A DNA stretch of 25,884 nt, taken from Priapulus caudatus (lineage: Eukaryota > Priapulida > Priapulimorpha > Priapulimorphida > Priapulidae). The notes beneath the pieces are model-generated. The model was not told where the DNA came from. It worked only from the letters and a program-made list of their open reading frames with translations, and searched no databases. Position numbers and translations under genes: made by a program. The stretch covers positions 16,128 through 42,011 of the forward strand of contig NW_014578583.1 of NCBI RefSeq assembly GCF_000485595.1, written 5' to 3'. Positions 8,101-15,357 of the stretch are shown here, piece by piece (position 1 is the first letter of the stretch; every line of letters begins with the position of its first letter).

Positions 8101-8534
8101 CCCAGGAGCTCGTCGAATGTTGGGAAGTTTCCCTGTAGAGGCGTGCAGTGCTCATCCCTTGTCTGCTGCGCCCCGGCAAATTTATCCCTGGCAACTGTCA
8201 TCTGCTGCGATTTATCCCCAGCAACCGTCATCTGCTGCGATTTATCCCCGGCAACCGGCATCTGCAGCGATTTATCCCAGGCAACCGTCGTCTGCTGCGA
8301 TTTATCCCAGGCAACCGTCGTCTGCTCCTTCCTGACTAGCGGCTGGCAGCGGTCGTCGCCGGGGAGACCGTCGTCGCCGGGGAGACCGTCGTCATCGCTG
8401 TCGTCGATGACGATGAGGTCAGCAGGCTGGGTGGCGGCTGCGCCGGTGCCGGCTGCTATGTGCAGGTTCCACGACATCGCCTGTCGCTTCCCTAGAGACG
8501 CCCTCGCAGGTGCAGACGATTTCCTCTTCGGCAT
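1967..8534 (-). CDS. SHPRH: SHPRH, partial gene (N-terminal half, exons 1-7)
   Basis: SHPRH is a nuclear SNF2-family ATPase and RING E3 ligase; in vertebrates it promotes PCNA polyubiquitination in DNA damage tolerance. The exon chain is 8534-7613, 6918-6700, 6186-6099, 5910-5624, 2900-2496, 2244-2124 and 2018-1967. Each of the five introns I call is GT-AG and the phases agree at every junction, giving 698 codons. Seen in order: acidic stretch near residues 35-50, conserved N-terminal block, [16 protein letters not shown] (about 355), [13 protein letters not shown] (Walker A, K435), a long low-complexity linker, and a PHD finger (C648, C650, C663, C666, H671, C674, C691, C694). The linker-histone-like H15 domain known in vertebrate SHPRH is not recognisable. 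DEAH box, helicase C-lobe and RING would lie beyond position 1. Exon 7 is separated from exon 6 by a palindrome that would introduce a stop, so the gene is either broken here or misassembled. Identity rests on family motifs I recognise; no search was run. Confidence 0.93.
2124..2244 (-). CDS. SHPRH: SHPRH exon 6 (PHD finger, first six zinc ligands)
   Basis: The acceptor GTTTATGTTTTAG ends at 2245. GT completes a glycine codon with exon 5. The reading is [11 protein letters not shown], then [20 protein letters not shown]. This gives the C-x-C, C-x2-C, H-x2-C part of a C4HC3 PHD finger. [10 protein letters not shown] closely resembles vertebrate SHPRH. The expected last C-x2-C pair is missing here, because the sequence runs into a palindrome at 2123 and reaches TAA 13 codons later. 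It resumes in frame at 2018 (next feature). The in-frame reading beyond 2124 (MGARVMIEG) is antisense of the following intron and not SHPRH-like. Confidence 0.88.
2297..2363. repeat. CACG/CA microsatellite in SHPRH intron 5
   Basis: Repeated GCACGCAC, CGCACACG and TACACACATACACG units in the 251-bp intron between exons 5 and 6. Confidence 0.75.
2496..2900 (-). CDS. SHPRH: SHPRH exon 5 (low-complexity linker)
   Basis: The acceptor is a strong polypyrimidine tract, CTCTCTCTCACAG, ending at 2901. Two bases complete an alanine codon with the G left by exon 4. The product is a charged linker without a domain I recognise: a hydrophobic patch ([15 protein letters not shown]), then Ser/Lys/Glu-rich sequence ([16 protein letters not shown]) ending [12 protein letters not shown]. 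The donor is GTATGT at 2495-2490, phase 1. Assignment to SHPRH rests on phase matching with exons 4 and 6 and on position, not on homology. It sits between Walker A and the PHD finger, where vertebrate SHPRH has its H15 domain and a disordered linker. Confidence 0.8.
3000..4157. repeat. 24-bp minisatellite (E-box plus forkhead motif) in SHPRH intron 4
   Basis: The plus-strand unit is GTCTCAGGTRCGAGGTAAACACGT, overlapping CACGTG at unit junctions (R alternates A/G); the array is roughly 45-50 units long. Each unit contains CACGTG (canonical E-box) fused to GTAAACA (forkhead-type core). The outer units (3005-3200 and about 4085-4157) are regular, whereas 3200-4080 is full of single-base insertions. 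The array ends about 95 bp from the exon 5 acceptor. Because 24 is a multiple of three, all frames stay open in the clean units; the resulting SQVRGKHV-type ORFs are not genes. A 1.5-unit outlier occurs at 5988-6026. Confidence 0.93.
4237..5104. repeat. Large inverted repeat, ~344-bp arms, 181-nt spacer, in SHPRH intron 4
   Basis: Arm 4237-4580 is the reverse complement of 4762-5104 at roughly 95% identity by eye, with only scattered substitutions and 1-3 nt indels. The spacer 4581-4761 is unique. There are no transposase, terminal motifs or obvious target duplication. The outer ends lie in TATGCATATATA. The arms contain no ORF of interest. It could be a fold-back element, a recent inverted duplication, or a fold-back read artefact. 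Confidence 0.9.
5113..5579. mobile_element. hAT-like MITE (CAGGGTCC termini) in SHPRH intron 4
   Basis: It starts CAGGGTCCATACAG and ends GCGGACCCTG, giving short terminal inverted repeats, with subterminal TTCAAGGAGTTT, TTTCAGGACATTTCAAGGAC and TTTTCCAGGACAATTCCAG repeats. CAGGGTCC...TTTCCAGGAC termini are typical of non-autonomous hAT elements in marine animals. The flanks (ATACACAT / ACATATAT) match only partly, so the target duplication is not convincing. About 467 bp, no ORF. Confidence 0.65.
5624..5910 (-). CDS. SHPRH: SHPRH exon 4 (Walker A) with 36-bp coding repeats
   Basis: The acceptor is CCATTCACAG at 5920-5911. The exon encodes [20 protein letters not shown] then [23 protein letters not shown] is SNF2 motif I, and the lysine (residue 435) is the ATP-binding residue. 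Downstream of it are three near-identical 12-residue units ([12 protein letters not shown]) plus a degenerate fourth, then RKEKITD. The repeat unit is 36 bp, so copy-number change keeps frame. In vertebrate SHPRH the region after Walker A is a long insert containing the H15 domain, so this is a tolerant spot. The donor is GTAAGC at 5623-5618, phase 1. Confidence 0.92.
5673..5780 (-). repeat. 36-bp coding minisatellite, 3 units, SHPRH exon 4
   Basis: Units start at 5673, 5709 and 5745, nearly identical, with a degenerate partial at 5649-5672. They encode 12-residue repeats just after Walker A. Confidence 0.92.
5988..6026. repeat. Isolated 1.5 units of the 24-bp minisatellite in intron 3
   Basis: AGGTAAACACGTGTCTCAGG then TGCGAGGTAAACACGTG matches the intron 4 array exactly, about 1.8 kb away and across exon 4. 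Next to it, 5930-5987 has a loose TACATTAGTG(C/A)A repeat. Confidence 0.85.
6099..6186 (-). CDS. SHPRH: SHPRH exon 3 (88 bp)
   Basis: This short exon was found by reading the minus strand between the exons with recognisable motifs. The acceptor is TTTCTCGTAG at 6196-6187. Two bases (GT) complete the glycine codon begun by exon 2. It encodes [15 protein letters not shown] then [13 protein letters not shown], which aligns by eye with the vertebrate SHPRH stretch between the QHPAL block and Walker A (LHFLW.E..T.....YYN.Y.G). The donor is GTCAGT at 6098-6093, leaving two bases that join exon 4 as a tryptophan codon. Phase agreement on both sides is the main support. Confidence 0.88.
6390..6500. 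repeat. CACGCACATGCACC minisatellite in SHPRH intron 2
   Basis: Units of about 12 bp: CACCCACGCACATG, then CACCCATTCACATG, passing into CACACACATGCATG. Confidence 0.85.
6504..6662. mobile_element. Short hAT-like MITE in SHPRH intron 2
   Basis: The termini CAGGGTTCTCAAAGAGC and AAGCTTGGAGAACCCTG are inverted repeats. The CAG..GTTCTC start and the following GGCGGCCCGC resemble Charlie-type hAT ends. Length is 159 bp, GC-rich inside, non-coding. The flanks share TACAT, but no clean 8-bp duplication is visible. Confidence 0.6.
6700..6918 (-). CDS. SHPRH: SHPRH exon 2 (Q-motif-like helicase N-terminus)
   Basis: The acceptor is a pyrimidine-containing tract ending ATTTCACAG at 6930-6919. Two leading bases complete the GAC codon left open by exon 1. 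The exon carries [20 protein letters not shown] followed by AWMLSRE, the characteristic start of the SHPRH SNF2 ATPase domain, where the sequence before the ATP-binding loop reads QHPAL..VLR.YQR.AV.WML. The donor is GTTAGT at 6699-6694, leaving one base. Length is 219 bp. Residues are about 308-380. The upstream in-frame methionine at 6952 lies in the intron and is not a start. Confidence 0.92.
7025..7361. mobile_element. hAT-like MITE in SHPRH intron 1
   Basis: The left end is CAGGGCGCGAAATTAGCACC and the right end reads GAATTTCGTGCCT. GCACCGGCCC near the left pairs with GGGCCGGTGC near the right. Multiple CCGGC-type subterminal repeats are present. The right terminus is slightly degraded and no target duplication was found. 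No transposase. Confidence 0.6.
7613..8534 (-). CDS. SHPRH: SHPRH exon 1 (start codon exon)
   Basis: This exon encodes residues 1-307 plus one base. I chose the ATG at 8534 ([13 protein letters not shown]) over the in-frame ATG at 8585 because known SHPRH proteins begin with a short basic stretch followed by a WN(M/L)H motif, and here SWNLH appears at about residues 26-30. An acidic IVIDDSDDD run follows. A coding minisatellite of five 10-residue units ([10 protein letters not shown] type) lies near residues 70-120. Then comes the conserved segment around [10 protein letters not shown]...SFSLRLLSW, which matches the SHPRH N-terminal region. The donor is GTAGGT at 7612-7607, phase 1. Base composition is much more GC-rich than the surrounding introns. 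Both strands are open over long stretches because of that composition; the plus-strand ORFs are shadows. Confidence 0.9.
8178..8326 (-). repeat. 30-bp coding minisatellite, 5 units, SHPRH exon 1
   Basis: GCGATTTATCCCAGGCAACC-type units at 8178, 8207, 8237, 8267 and 8297 encode ten-residue repeats (xVAxDKSQQx). A separate 18-bp duplication at about 8354-8392 encodes DDGLPG twice. Confidence 0.92.
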
Positions 8535-8865
8535 TGTAGCCGGGAGCGACTGAAGCGTAACGAAGATGTCTAACGAACTAAACACTAATTAATAACGACT
8601 TAATAACTAATTGCAGCTGAAGTGTGTAACTGAAAATCATTTGAAGTAGTTTTTTTAAGGAAGTAGCTGGAGGTACGGCAGCCGTCGTTCGTTGAAGCCC
8701 CTTTTTGGCATTTATTTGAGGGCTGAGGCAATTATTTGCAATCTTCTGATGTAAAGTTTACAATAATGTTCATTTTCATACCTAATCCGAGTGTTTTCTA
8801 GCTCATAAAAACTCTCAAATCGTGAATTTATTTCCCAATGCATTATTTCGAAATCTGAATTAATT

Positions 8866-8888
8866 GGGCGCCGCCATATTTGGCTCGT
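8866..8888 (-). promoter_or_regulatory. Candidate YY1 site in the SHPRH upstream region
   Basis: Read in gene orientation, CCAAATATGGCGGCGCC contains a perfect AANATGGCGGC YY1 consensus, about 340 bp upstream of the ATG. YY1 motifs in this orientation are common just downstream of start sites of TATA-less housekeeping genes. A 20-mer, AGCTGGAGGTACGGCAGCCG (8665-8684), is repeated inverted at 8941-8960 (19 of 20) and as a 17-mer at 8908-8924, bracketing this site. Promoter function is inferred. Confidence 0.4.
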
Positions 8889-9001
8889 TTGTATGAAAGC
8901 GAATAGACTGCCGTACCTCCAGCCTCGTAACTTGGAGATACGGCTGCCGTACCTCCAGCCACTGCCTTTTTTAATTGTCTATTTGGGGGGGGGGAGATGC
9001 A

Positions 9002-9117
9002 ATAATGATATTAGCTCTAGTACTATACTCTATAGCCCGCATACAGTTGACGCAGGCCTGTGGCCTGTTGCCTGCGGCAACTGTACGCGGGCTATAGTAT
9101 TAGAGCCATAATGATAT
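9002..9117. repeat. Hairpin end of repeat family X
   Basis: The left arm (ATAATGATATTAGCTCTAG ... GCCCGCATACAGTTG) pairs with the right arm (CAACTGTACGCGGGCTATAG ... TAATGATAT). An inner CGCAGGC/GCCTGCG pair sits around the loop. A G10 run precedes it at 8985-8994. The right arm and following sequence recur at about 14116-14180. Confidence 0.8.
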
Positions 9118-9139
9118 CTAACGCAATGTATCAATGTAT

Positions 9140-10054
9140 CAGGGCTCGAATTAACCGACAGCACCGACGGCAATTGCCGTCGGTGCCCCTATCAATCGCC
9201 GTACTGCCCTTGAAAATCCAACCCGACCGACGGCAGTGACCTGCCTTGCCCTTTTCTGTAATTGCCGTCGGTGCCTCTGGCTAGACTGGTTCGCGGCCGC
9301 ACTGTTTGTCGCAGAGCGTGTACATTGTCTAGCAGAGCGTGAGGCCGGATTCCAGTCTACCCTTCGGCAAAAACAATAACGTGGCTTGCTGCCAACCGCT
9401 GCCAGTAGACGATCGATAAATCGTGTGCCACTGCGCCTGTGTATGCCCGTTGTAAAACACGAATATTTAAATACTGCACGTGAACTTGGCCTGCGCGCGA
9501 TTTAAAGCGCGGGAAACGACGCTCGCGCAAGAATGGCCAGCTGTGATCTGTACGGTGTGTAGCTTGCTAAGTGCAGTAAATTTAGAAAAATGTTAGTAGA
9601 ATTCATACGATGACACAAAGTTTTTCATAACAATGGTCTGGGTCTGGGCTAGCGAAAGTTAGGTCAGGGCTAGTGGTTTTCCTCAGTTACTAGCCCGATG
9701 GTCTAGTGAAATAAAAAGTAAATGTTGAACCCTGTTACTGTACTTCCATTAGCAGAGGGTGGTACAGGGGTCGGTGTTACGGTGTAAGCTTACATGGGGG
9801 CGGAAGACGATGTACATGTGGGCGGGAGACGGTCTGTACATACACGGTAAAAATTGTATTAATTTGTTATGAGTTTTCCTTTAATTTACAAAAGTGCCTT
9901 GGTGCCCTTCTCAAATTGTGAGAGTTGCCTTGATGCCTTTTAAAATTGCCTCGGTGCCCATCCATTTTACTACTATTTAGAGAAAATTCAAGGCAATTTC
10001 TCACATGCCCCTAAAAAATTGCCTTGCCCCTCTCGTCGCTTAATTCGAGGCCTG
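9140..10054 (+). mobile_element. Non-autonomous hAT element, copy 1 (915 bp)
   Basis: The termini CAGGGCTCGAATTAA and TTAATTCGAGGCCTG are inverted repeats. They are flanked by a perfect 8-bp target duplication, CAATGTAT, at 9132-9139 and 10055-10062, as expected for hAT. The uninterrupted target is present in the paralogous X copy at about 14155. Subterminal repeats are GCCGTCGGTGC (including a perfect 26-bp palindrome at 9161-9186) on the left, and GCCTTGGTGCCC-type on the right. It carries about 100 bp (around 9757-9868) absent from copy 2. No transposase ORF. Confidence 0.9.
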
Positions 10055-10062
10055 CAATGTAT

Positions 10063-10219
10063 CATGTGCTGTTATCACACTTGTTGAGCAGTTTGATAAT
10101 GCAAGATGGCCACCTGGATTAATAGGATAGACTAAAATAACGACTACTATTTTATAATGTGCAAAGTTACAAAAGCGCATATCCACTTTAGGCACCTTAG
10201 GTATCACAAAGTGATGCAC
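10063..10219. repeat. Repeat family X, continuation up to assembly gap
   Basis: CATGTGCTGTTATCACACTT through GTATCACAAAGTGATGCAC matches about 14170-14325 almost base for base. It stops at ten N (10220-10229). Confidence 0.88.
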
Positions 10220-10229
10220 NNNNNNNNNN
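10220..10229. other. Assembly gap (10 N)
   Basis: A run of ten undetermined bases separates repeat X from segment A. Confidence 0.95.
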
Positions 10230-13114
10230 GATATATATATATAATGTCATATATATTCACTGCTAAAATTAGACGAAGGGAAGATCTGGGAAACGTAAAT
10301 AATACAGTCGCATTTATTTGCAGGAAACCTTAATATTTAAACAAATCATCTAAAAAATTGGTAGTTATACTGCCTTAATGAATTGTGATATTGCGCGGAG
10401 AATTGTTGTGGCTTATTGGCGGTTATTGGGGGTTAATTCGCAGAACATGTACGCGTTTTCCGCTGAATTGCATAAACCTACCGAATTTGGGAAATTATGT
10501 TTTAAATATGAAAAGCCCTAGCCTTTATTCATGCACGTACGAGAAATCAACAGAATGCTTTCAACCTCAACTGACTAATGCCAATTTGGATTTGTGCGAA
10601 GAATAGAATTCGCTGACATATGAAATTCTATATTGGATATTGCTTGCGATGTTACTATCGAAAGTCAAAGCAATTGGTCGAGACTATAACGTAAGCATAT
10701 TGCAGCCACTGTAAAAGCGAACGCTTTAGCACTAGCGGCACTATACTAATTACAATTATTTGCTCTAACACACAATACAAGGCTTACACATGTGTGCCGT
10801 ATGAAGGTTGTTTTCTTTGTCAACATGTAGAAATACCTCAGAATTTTATGTAGTACACAGTTACGTGAAACGACACACATGATATGCAGGACCGACAAGA
10901 CAGTATAATGAACACCATGTTATGCTATCACCTGTCCTGGTCATAACGTCTATCGTTCAACGGCAATGGCAACTGTCAACAACAACATTATGTAACAACA
11001 AGGTTGTCTCAACTATGGAAAGAATTAAATGTTTCTAGCTTTGGACTCCTCACATGGAAGAACCTTACACTTGCATGCACTACAACAGTGTGGCATGATA
11101 TATCGATGGATGCAAGATCGATGGCTATGTATGAATTCGAAACAAGATATGCTCTATGCTCTATGCTCTATGCAGAGGGCTATGCTATTATGCACTCTGC
11201 TCTGCTATATATACATGCTCGAACTATTACGTCATCATCGGAAACATCAGACCATCGGGGGTACTAAGATGGATACGGTAAGTTGAAGCGCACGTCACGA
11301 TTGCAAGTAGACTGGTTCGGACCTTAACTCGGCCAAGTATCTTTCGCTACACTAAACTTATAGTTAGTGCAGCGTGTGGAACTCTCCACTGCGTAGCAGT
11401 CTAAGCTCAATGGCCGATCCTTGTGTGGAAAAATACCTTGAAAATGCCTCGTACAGGGCCTCGTCGCGCCATCTATGGGACGCCATATGTACGAGAATAA
11501 TTTCACGGCGTGAAACGGAAGAAATGCAAACTCGCTTTTCTAGAGGAAAAGCAAATGCGCCGACCAGCAAACGAGCAATTACGAGCATTTGTATTTATTC
11601 TCGACCTACGTGCATAGTCGAAAGGCTTGTGGAATCGCTACAACTCCTCAATTGACCGATTATAGTGCTTTATCCCCTTCCCAAAGGGCACTGTCGAAAC
11701 AGTGTTCTAAACAGGGCAGCGAATCCGATAAAAAGTGCCGCTCCGCAGCGCAGTTTGCGCTTCGCGCGGATATCCGGCTGCAGATCGTCTAGAAGTAGTG
11801 ACTGGTGAACCATGTGTACATGTAGAGAGAGAACAGTGAGAACTGAGGAGGTCAGTGGTGGACAGAATGGTAGTATAGTAGCATTGTAATTGTTTTGTTG
11901 ATATTAAATTCTAATCGTTTTTATTCAGCTAATCTGGAGCATCACTCGGCGATTTTTGTTACTGTTTTATAATCTCAAATTCCGACAATATCGTCCATAT
12001 ATAATCATTGTCATCTTCTAAAAGTACAGACCATCCGCTGACCGCTGTGGAGACGTGCACCAGGCCTCCAATTTGGCGCACGTCTCCACTGCAGACAGCG
12101 CTTCATACTTCTACATCCCCGCGGTCGCGTGCGCATATCCCGCGGAACTGCGCGTCTCATCCGCGCGCTCTCGATCAACAGCAACGCTGTGCTACGCAAT
12201 CTTGTCTTTTATCTTGGATAAATATTTGCGTTTGGCTAACGACAACTGCGTTGGGATTCCGTTGCGCGGAAACAGGTTTTGTTAAGAGCTAACCGCTCAA
12301 AAGGCGCAATCATGAATGCGTGATGTTGTTGGAACTAAAATGACAGTCACGCTTATACTGGGCAGACGCAGAGGAACACAGAGACACAAAGCTAGATAAA
12401 TGCGTAGATGATCAGATGTGTATTTGTTTTGGAGTATTCGGCAACTCGGTAATTTAGATAAAAATTGCTCAAGTGTATAGACAACGTTTGCACACGTATT
12501 CAGGAAGTATGACATATGTTATAGAAAAATATAATCGGATTGTTCAGATATCAAGTACGCCTCCACGCATTCCTCCCTAACAAACGCGGTGGCATCTTTC
12601 CGCATGTCTGCATGCGTTCGTGTCAGACTACATGCTACTAACACCAAGGAAGGGGTTAAGTATATCAAACATTCACAGCTGCTTGGCTTGCACCAGGAGA
12701 TGAAAAGTGCGATGACCTTACCAGGCCTGATTTCGCCATTACAACATGGCATTGATATGTTGTGCCACATACTGGTCGTAGTCGGGGTTCCTGGTCTATC
12801 GTGCGCAGAATAGAAACCACGAATAATAATGTAGCAGAGTATGCTCTACATGTTCTGCGTTTAAATTAGAAGGGATATTATACAACTTGTAGTGTGCCCA
12901 GCGGTGCGATGCAGAACACGCCTCATTTAGCTAACCATCAGCGCGTTTCATACCCAACTCATTTGCTTATGCAACAATGCACTATGGAAGCTTTCTCCTG
13001 GCAATGCTGAGAGCTGATAAACTGGTGGCAGCACCTATAGCGTATGTAGCCCGCATTCCCGTGATGGATCAAAAACCAAGGAACAGTCCTGTGACGTTAC
13101 AAACAAAAAACCAC
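10230..13114. repeat. Segmental repeat A, part upstream of the LINE fragment
   Basis: The whole stretch is collinear with 18108-21325, starting TGTCATATATATTCACTGCT. I see no conserved ORF: predicted frames in A are broken in B and resemble nothing known. It contains two near-identical motifs around 12045-12095 (GACGTGCACCAGGCCTCCAA; GGCGCACGTCTCC) and no recognisable structural RNA. It may be an unidentified 5' part of the adjoining retroelement or a separate repeat. Confidence 0.8.
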
Positions 13115-14112
13115 ACGCGTCACTCTATTTATGGGAATTATTAGAGATCGACTGGAAAAAATGTTAGAAAACTAATATTTTGGGGGAGTTACAGAATGGT
13201 TTTAGGACGGATCGGCGCACGGGGGATAATATATTTATAATAACCCAATGCATTCAGCAGGCGAAACATGTAAGAAAACCATTATACCTTGCATTCTTGG
13301 ACTTCAAAAAAGCTTATGACTGGGTGGATAGCAATAAATTAATAAGGGAACTAAGAAAGAAGAATAGGTGTGGGTAATTGGTTCGTTAAGCTAGTGGAGT
13401 ATATGTACAAGAACAATAAATCAAAGATAAGTTTAGGACTGTTTGAATCGGATTGAATAGCATCTAAAGTAGGTCTGAAGCAGGGTTGCCTTTTATCACC
13501 AATCCTGTTCGCATTGTTTATCAATGAATTATCTACTAGGCTCGTAACAAATGCAAATGTATTATGCATTGGAGGAAATAGCTTTCCGGGGATGTTATAC
13601 GCGGATGATGTGGTTTGGCTAGCAGAAAATAGGAGTAAAATGGAAAGTATGTTGAGCATTGCCGCAGACTTTGCAGAAAATTTTGGAATGGTTTTTGGAG
13701 AAAAGAAATCCCAAATCATGATTCTCAATTATAGTTTCAATAGATATTGGGTGGGTAGGGAGCTTTGGAAAGCACTTGCAGTGCCTGCACTGACGTATAC
13801 AAATGAAGCCCTAGTATTTAAAGTTAAAAAAGGAACGTCCACGCTCCAAGCACTAGACAGGACTCAAAACCAGCTGGGAAGGGAGTTACAAGGGGCACCC
13901 TCTTATGTGGGACTGGAGAGTATTAGAGGGGAGATGGGATGGTCAACTTTTGAAGAGAGAGAGGCAAAAAGTAAAATTAAATATTGGATCAGGATAAAAT
14001 ATATGAATAATGAACGTAAATGTATACAGATAGCGGAAGCAATGGAGTTGGGCGAATTCAGATCAGACTAGAGGAGGAGAACTAGGTTCCTCATAACAAG
14101 GATAGGAGTCTA
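13115..14112 (+). pseudogene. Non-LTR retrotransposon (LINE) reverse transcriptase fragment, copy A
   Basis: The fragment is 5'-truncated and starts around GIIRDRLEKMLEN (about 13132). RT blocks seen are NGFRTDRRTGDNIF, motif A FLDFKKAYDWVD (about 13297-13335), motif B LKQGCLLSPILFALFINEL (about 13470-13530) and the catalytic YADD (13598-13609). A later block ELWKALAVPALTY...EMGWSTFEER is typical of LINE thumb/C-terminal regions. Frame changes near 13175 and 13377 and a stop at 13456 make it non-functional; 13514-14071 remains open. About 150-200 residues usually found between the YADD domain and ELWKALAVP are missing (joint near 13735). No endonuclease domain is present. The 3' end is cut off where repeat X begins. 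Clade not determined. Confidence 0.88.
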
Positions 14113-14388
14113 GACGAACGGGCTATAGTATTAGAGCCATAATGATATCTAACGCAATGTATCAATGTATCATGTGCTGTTATCACACTTGTTGAAGAGT
14201 TTGATAATGCAAGATGGCCACCTGGATTAATAGGATAGACTAAAATATCAACTACTATTTTATAATGTGCAAAGTTACAAAAGCGCAAATCCACTTTAGG
14301 CACCTTAGGTATCACGATGTGATGCACAGATTTCTGTGTATCATCAACTGATGCACAGACTCCGTATATAAAGGAATGATGCAAAATT
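14113..14388. repeat. Repeat family X, second copy, left arm of fold-back element
   Basis: It begins CGGGCTATAGTATTAGAGCC and carries the intact (empty) hAT target. From 14285 (GCAAATCCACTTTAGGC...) to 14385 (...GGAATGATGCAAAA) it is the reverse complement of 15366-15488. Confidence 0.85.
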
Positions 14389-14395
14389 CCAAAAA

Positions 14396-14538
14396 CCCTA
14401 ACCCTAACCCTAAGTCATAAAGTATACCCTTAGCTAGGTATCACAAAGTGTGTTAAGGTTAGGGTTAGGGTTAGGTTAGGGTTACTGGTTAGGGTTAGGG
14501 TTACTGGTTAGGGTTAGGGTTAGGGTTAGGGTTAGGGT
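14396..14538. repeat. Interstitial telomere-like repeats, outward facing
   Basis: (CCCTAA)3 at 14396-14413, then 43 bp of unique sequence (including GTATCACAAAGTG), then TTAGGG units with two GGTTACT interruptions from about 14459 to 14538. The orientation (C-rich strand first, G-rich after) is that of two chromosome ends pointing outwards, not a head-to-head telomere fusion. Confidence 0.92.
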
Positions 14539-15357
14539 CAGGCCTCGAATTAAGTGACGAGAGGGGCAAGGCAATTTTTTTGGGGCATGTGAGAAATTGC
14601 CTTGAATTTTCTCTAAAATGGATGGGCACCGAGGCAATTTTAAAAGGCATCAAGGCAACTCTCACAATTTGAGAAGGGCACCAAGGCACTTTTGTAAAAT
14701 AAAGGAAAACTTATAACAAATTAATACATCAACCTCTGCTAATGGAAGTACAGTAACAGGGTTCAACGTTAACTTTTTATTTCACTAGACCATCGGGCTA
14801 GTAACCGAGGAAAACCACTAGCCCTGACCTAACTTTCACTAGCCCAAACCCTAACCCTAACCCTAACCCAGACCATTGTTATGGAAAACTTTGTGTCATC
14901 ATATGAATTCTACTAAAATTTCTCTAAATTTACTGCACTTAGCAAGCTACACACCATACAGATCACAGCTGGCCATTCTTGCGCGAGCGTCGTTTCCGCG
15001 CTTTAAATCGCGTGCGGGCCGAGTCCACGTGCAGCATTTAAATATTCGTGTTCTACCACGGGCATACACAGGCGCACGATTTATCGATCGTCTACTGGCA
15101 GCGGTTGGCAGCAAGCCACGTTTACGGTTATTGTTTTTTCCGAAGGGTAGACTGTATCCGGCCTCAAGCTCTGCTAGACAATGTACACGCTCTGCGACAA
15201 ACATTGCGGCCGCGAACCAGTCTAGCCAGAGGCACCGACGGCAATTACAGAAAAGGGCAATTAAGGCAGGTCACTGCCGTCGGTCGGGTTGGATTTTCAG
15301 GAGCAGTACGGCGATTGATAGGGGCACCGACGGCGCCGTTGGTTAATTCGAGCCCTG
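14539..15357 (-). mobile_element. Non-autonomous hAT element, copy 2 (819 bp), inserted in TTAGGG repeat
   Basis: This is the reverse complement of the family at 9140-10054. Termini are CAGGCCTCGAATTAA (left) and TTAATTCGAGCCCTG (right). The perfect 8-bp target duplication GTTAGGGT is at 14531-14538 and 15358-15365, so it landed in telomere-like DNA. It lacks the ~100 bp extra found in copy 1. It contains an internal (CCCTAA)3 tract at about 14848-14868, where copy 1 has GGGTCT-type sequence. The ORF-like stretch across 14876-15346 is not conserved as protein and is not a transposase. Confidence 0.92.

Noticed and set aside
7635-8553. Plus-strand ORFs antisense to SHPRH exon 1
   Set aside because: They are GC-driven shadows; the minus strand matches the SHPRH N-terminus.
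9002-9117. Rho-independent terminator-like hairpin
   Set aside because: It is a eukaryotic dispersed-repeat palindrome, not followed by a functional T tract.
11364-11655. Conserved gene on either strand in repeat A
   Set aside because: The frames are disrupted in copy B and the proteins resemble nothing known.
14396-14538. Head-to-head telomere fusion
   Set aside because: A fusion would read TTAGGG then CCCTAA on one strand; here the order is the opposite.
14390-14540. A true chromosome end
   Set aside because: The TTAGGG tract is only about 80 bp and non-telomeric sequence continues on both sides with a nested transposon.
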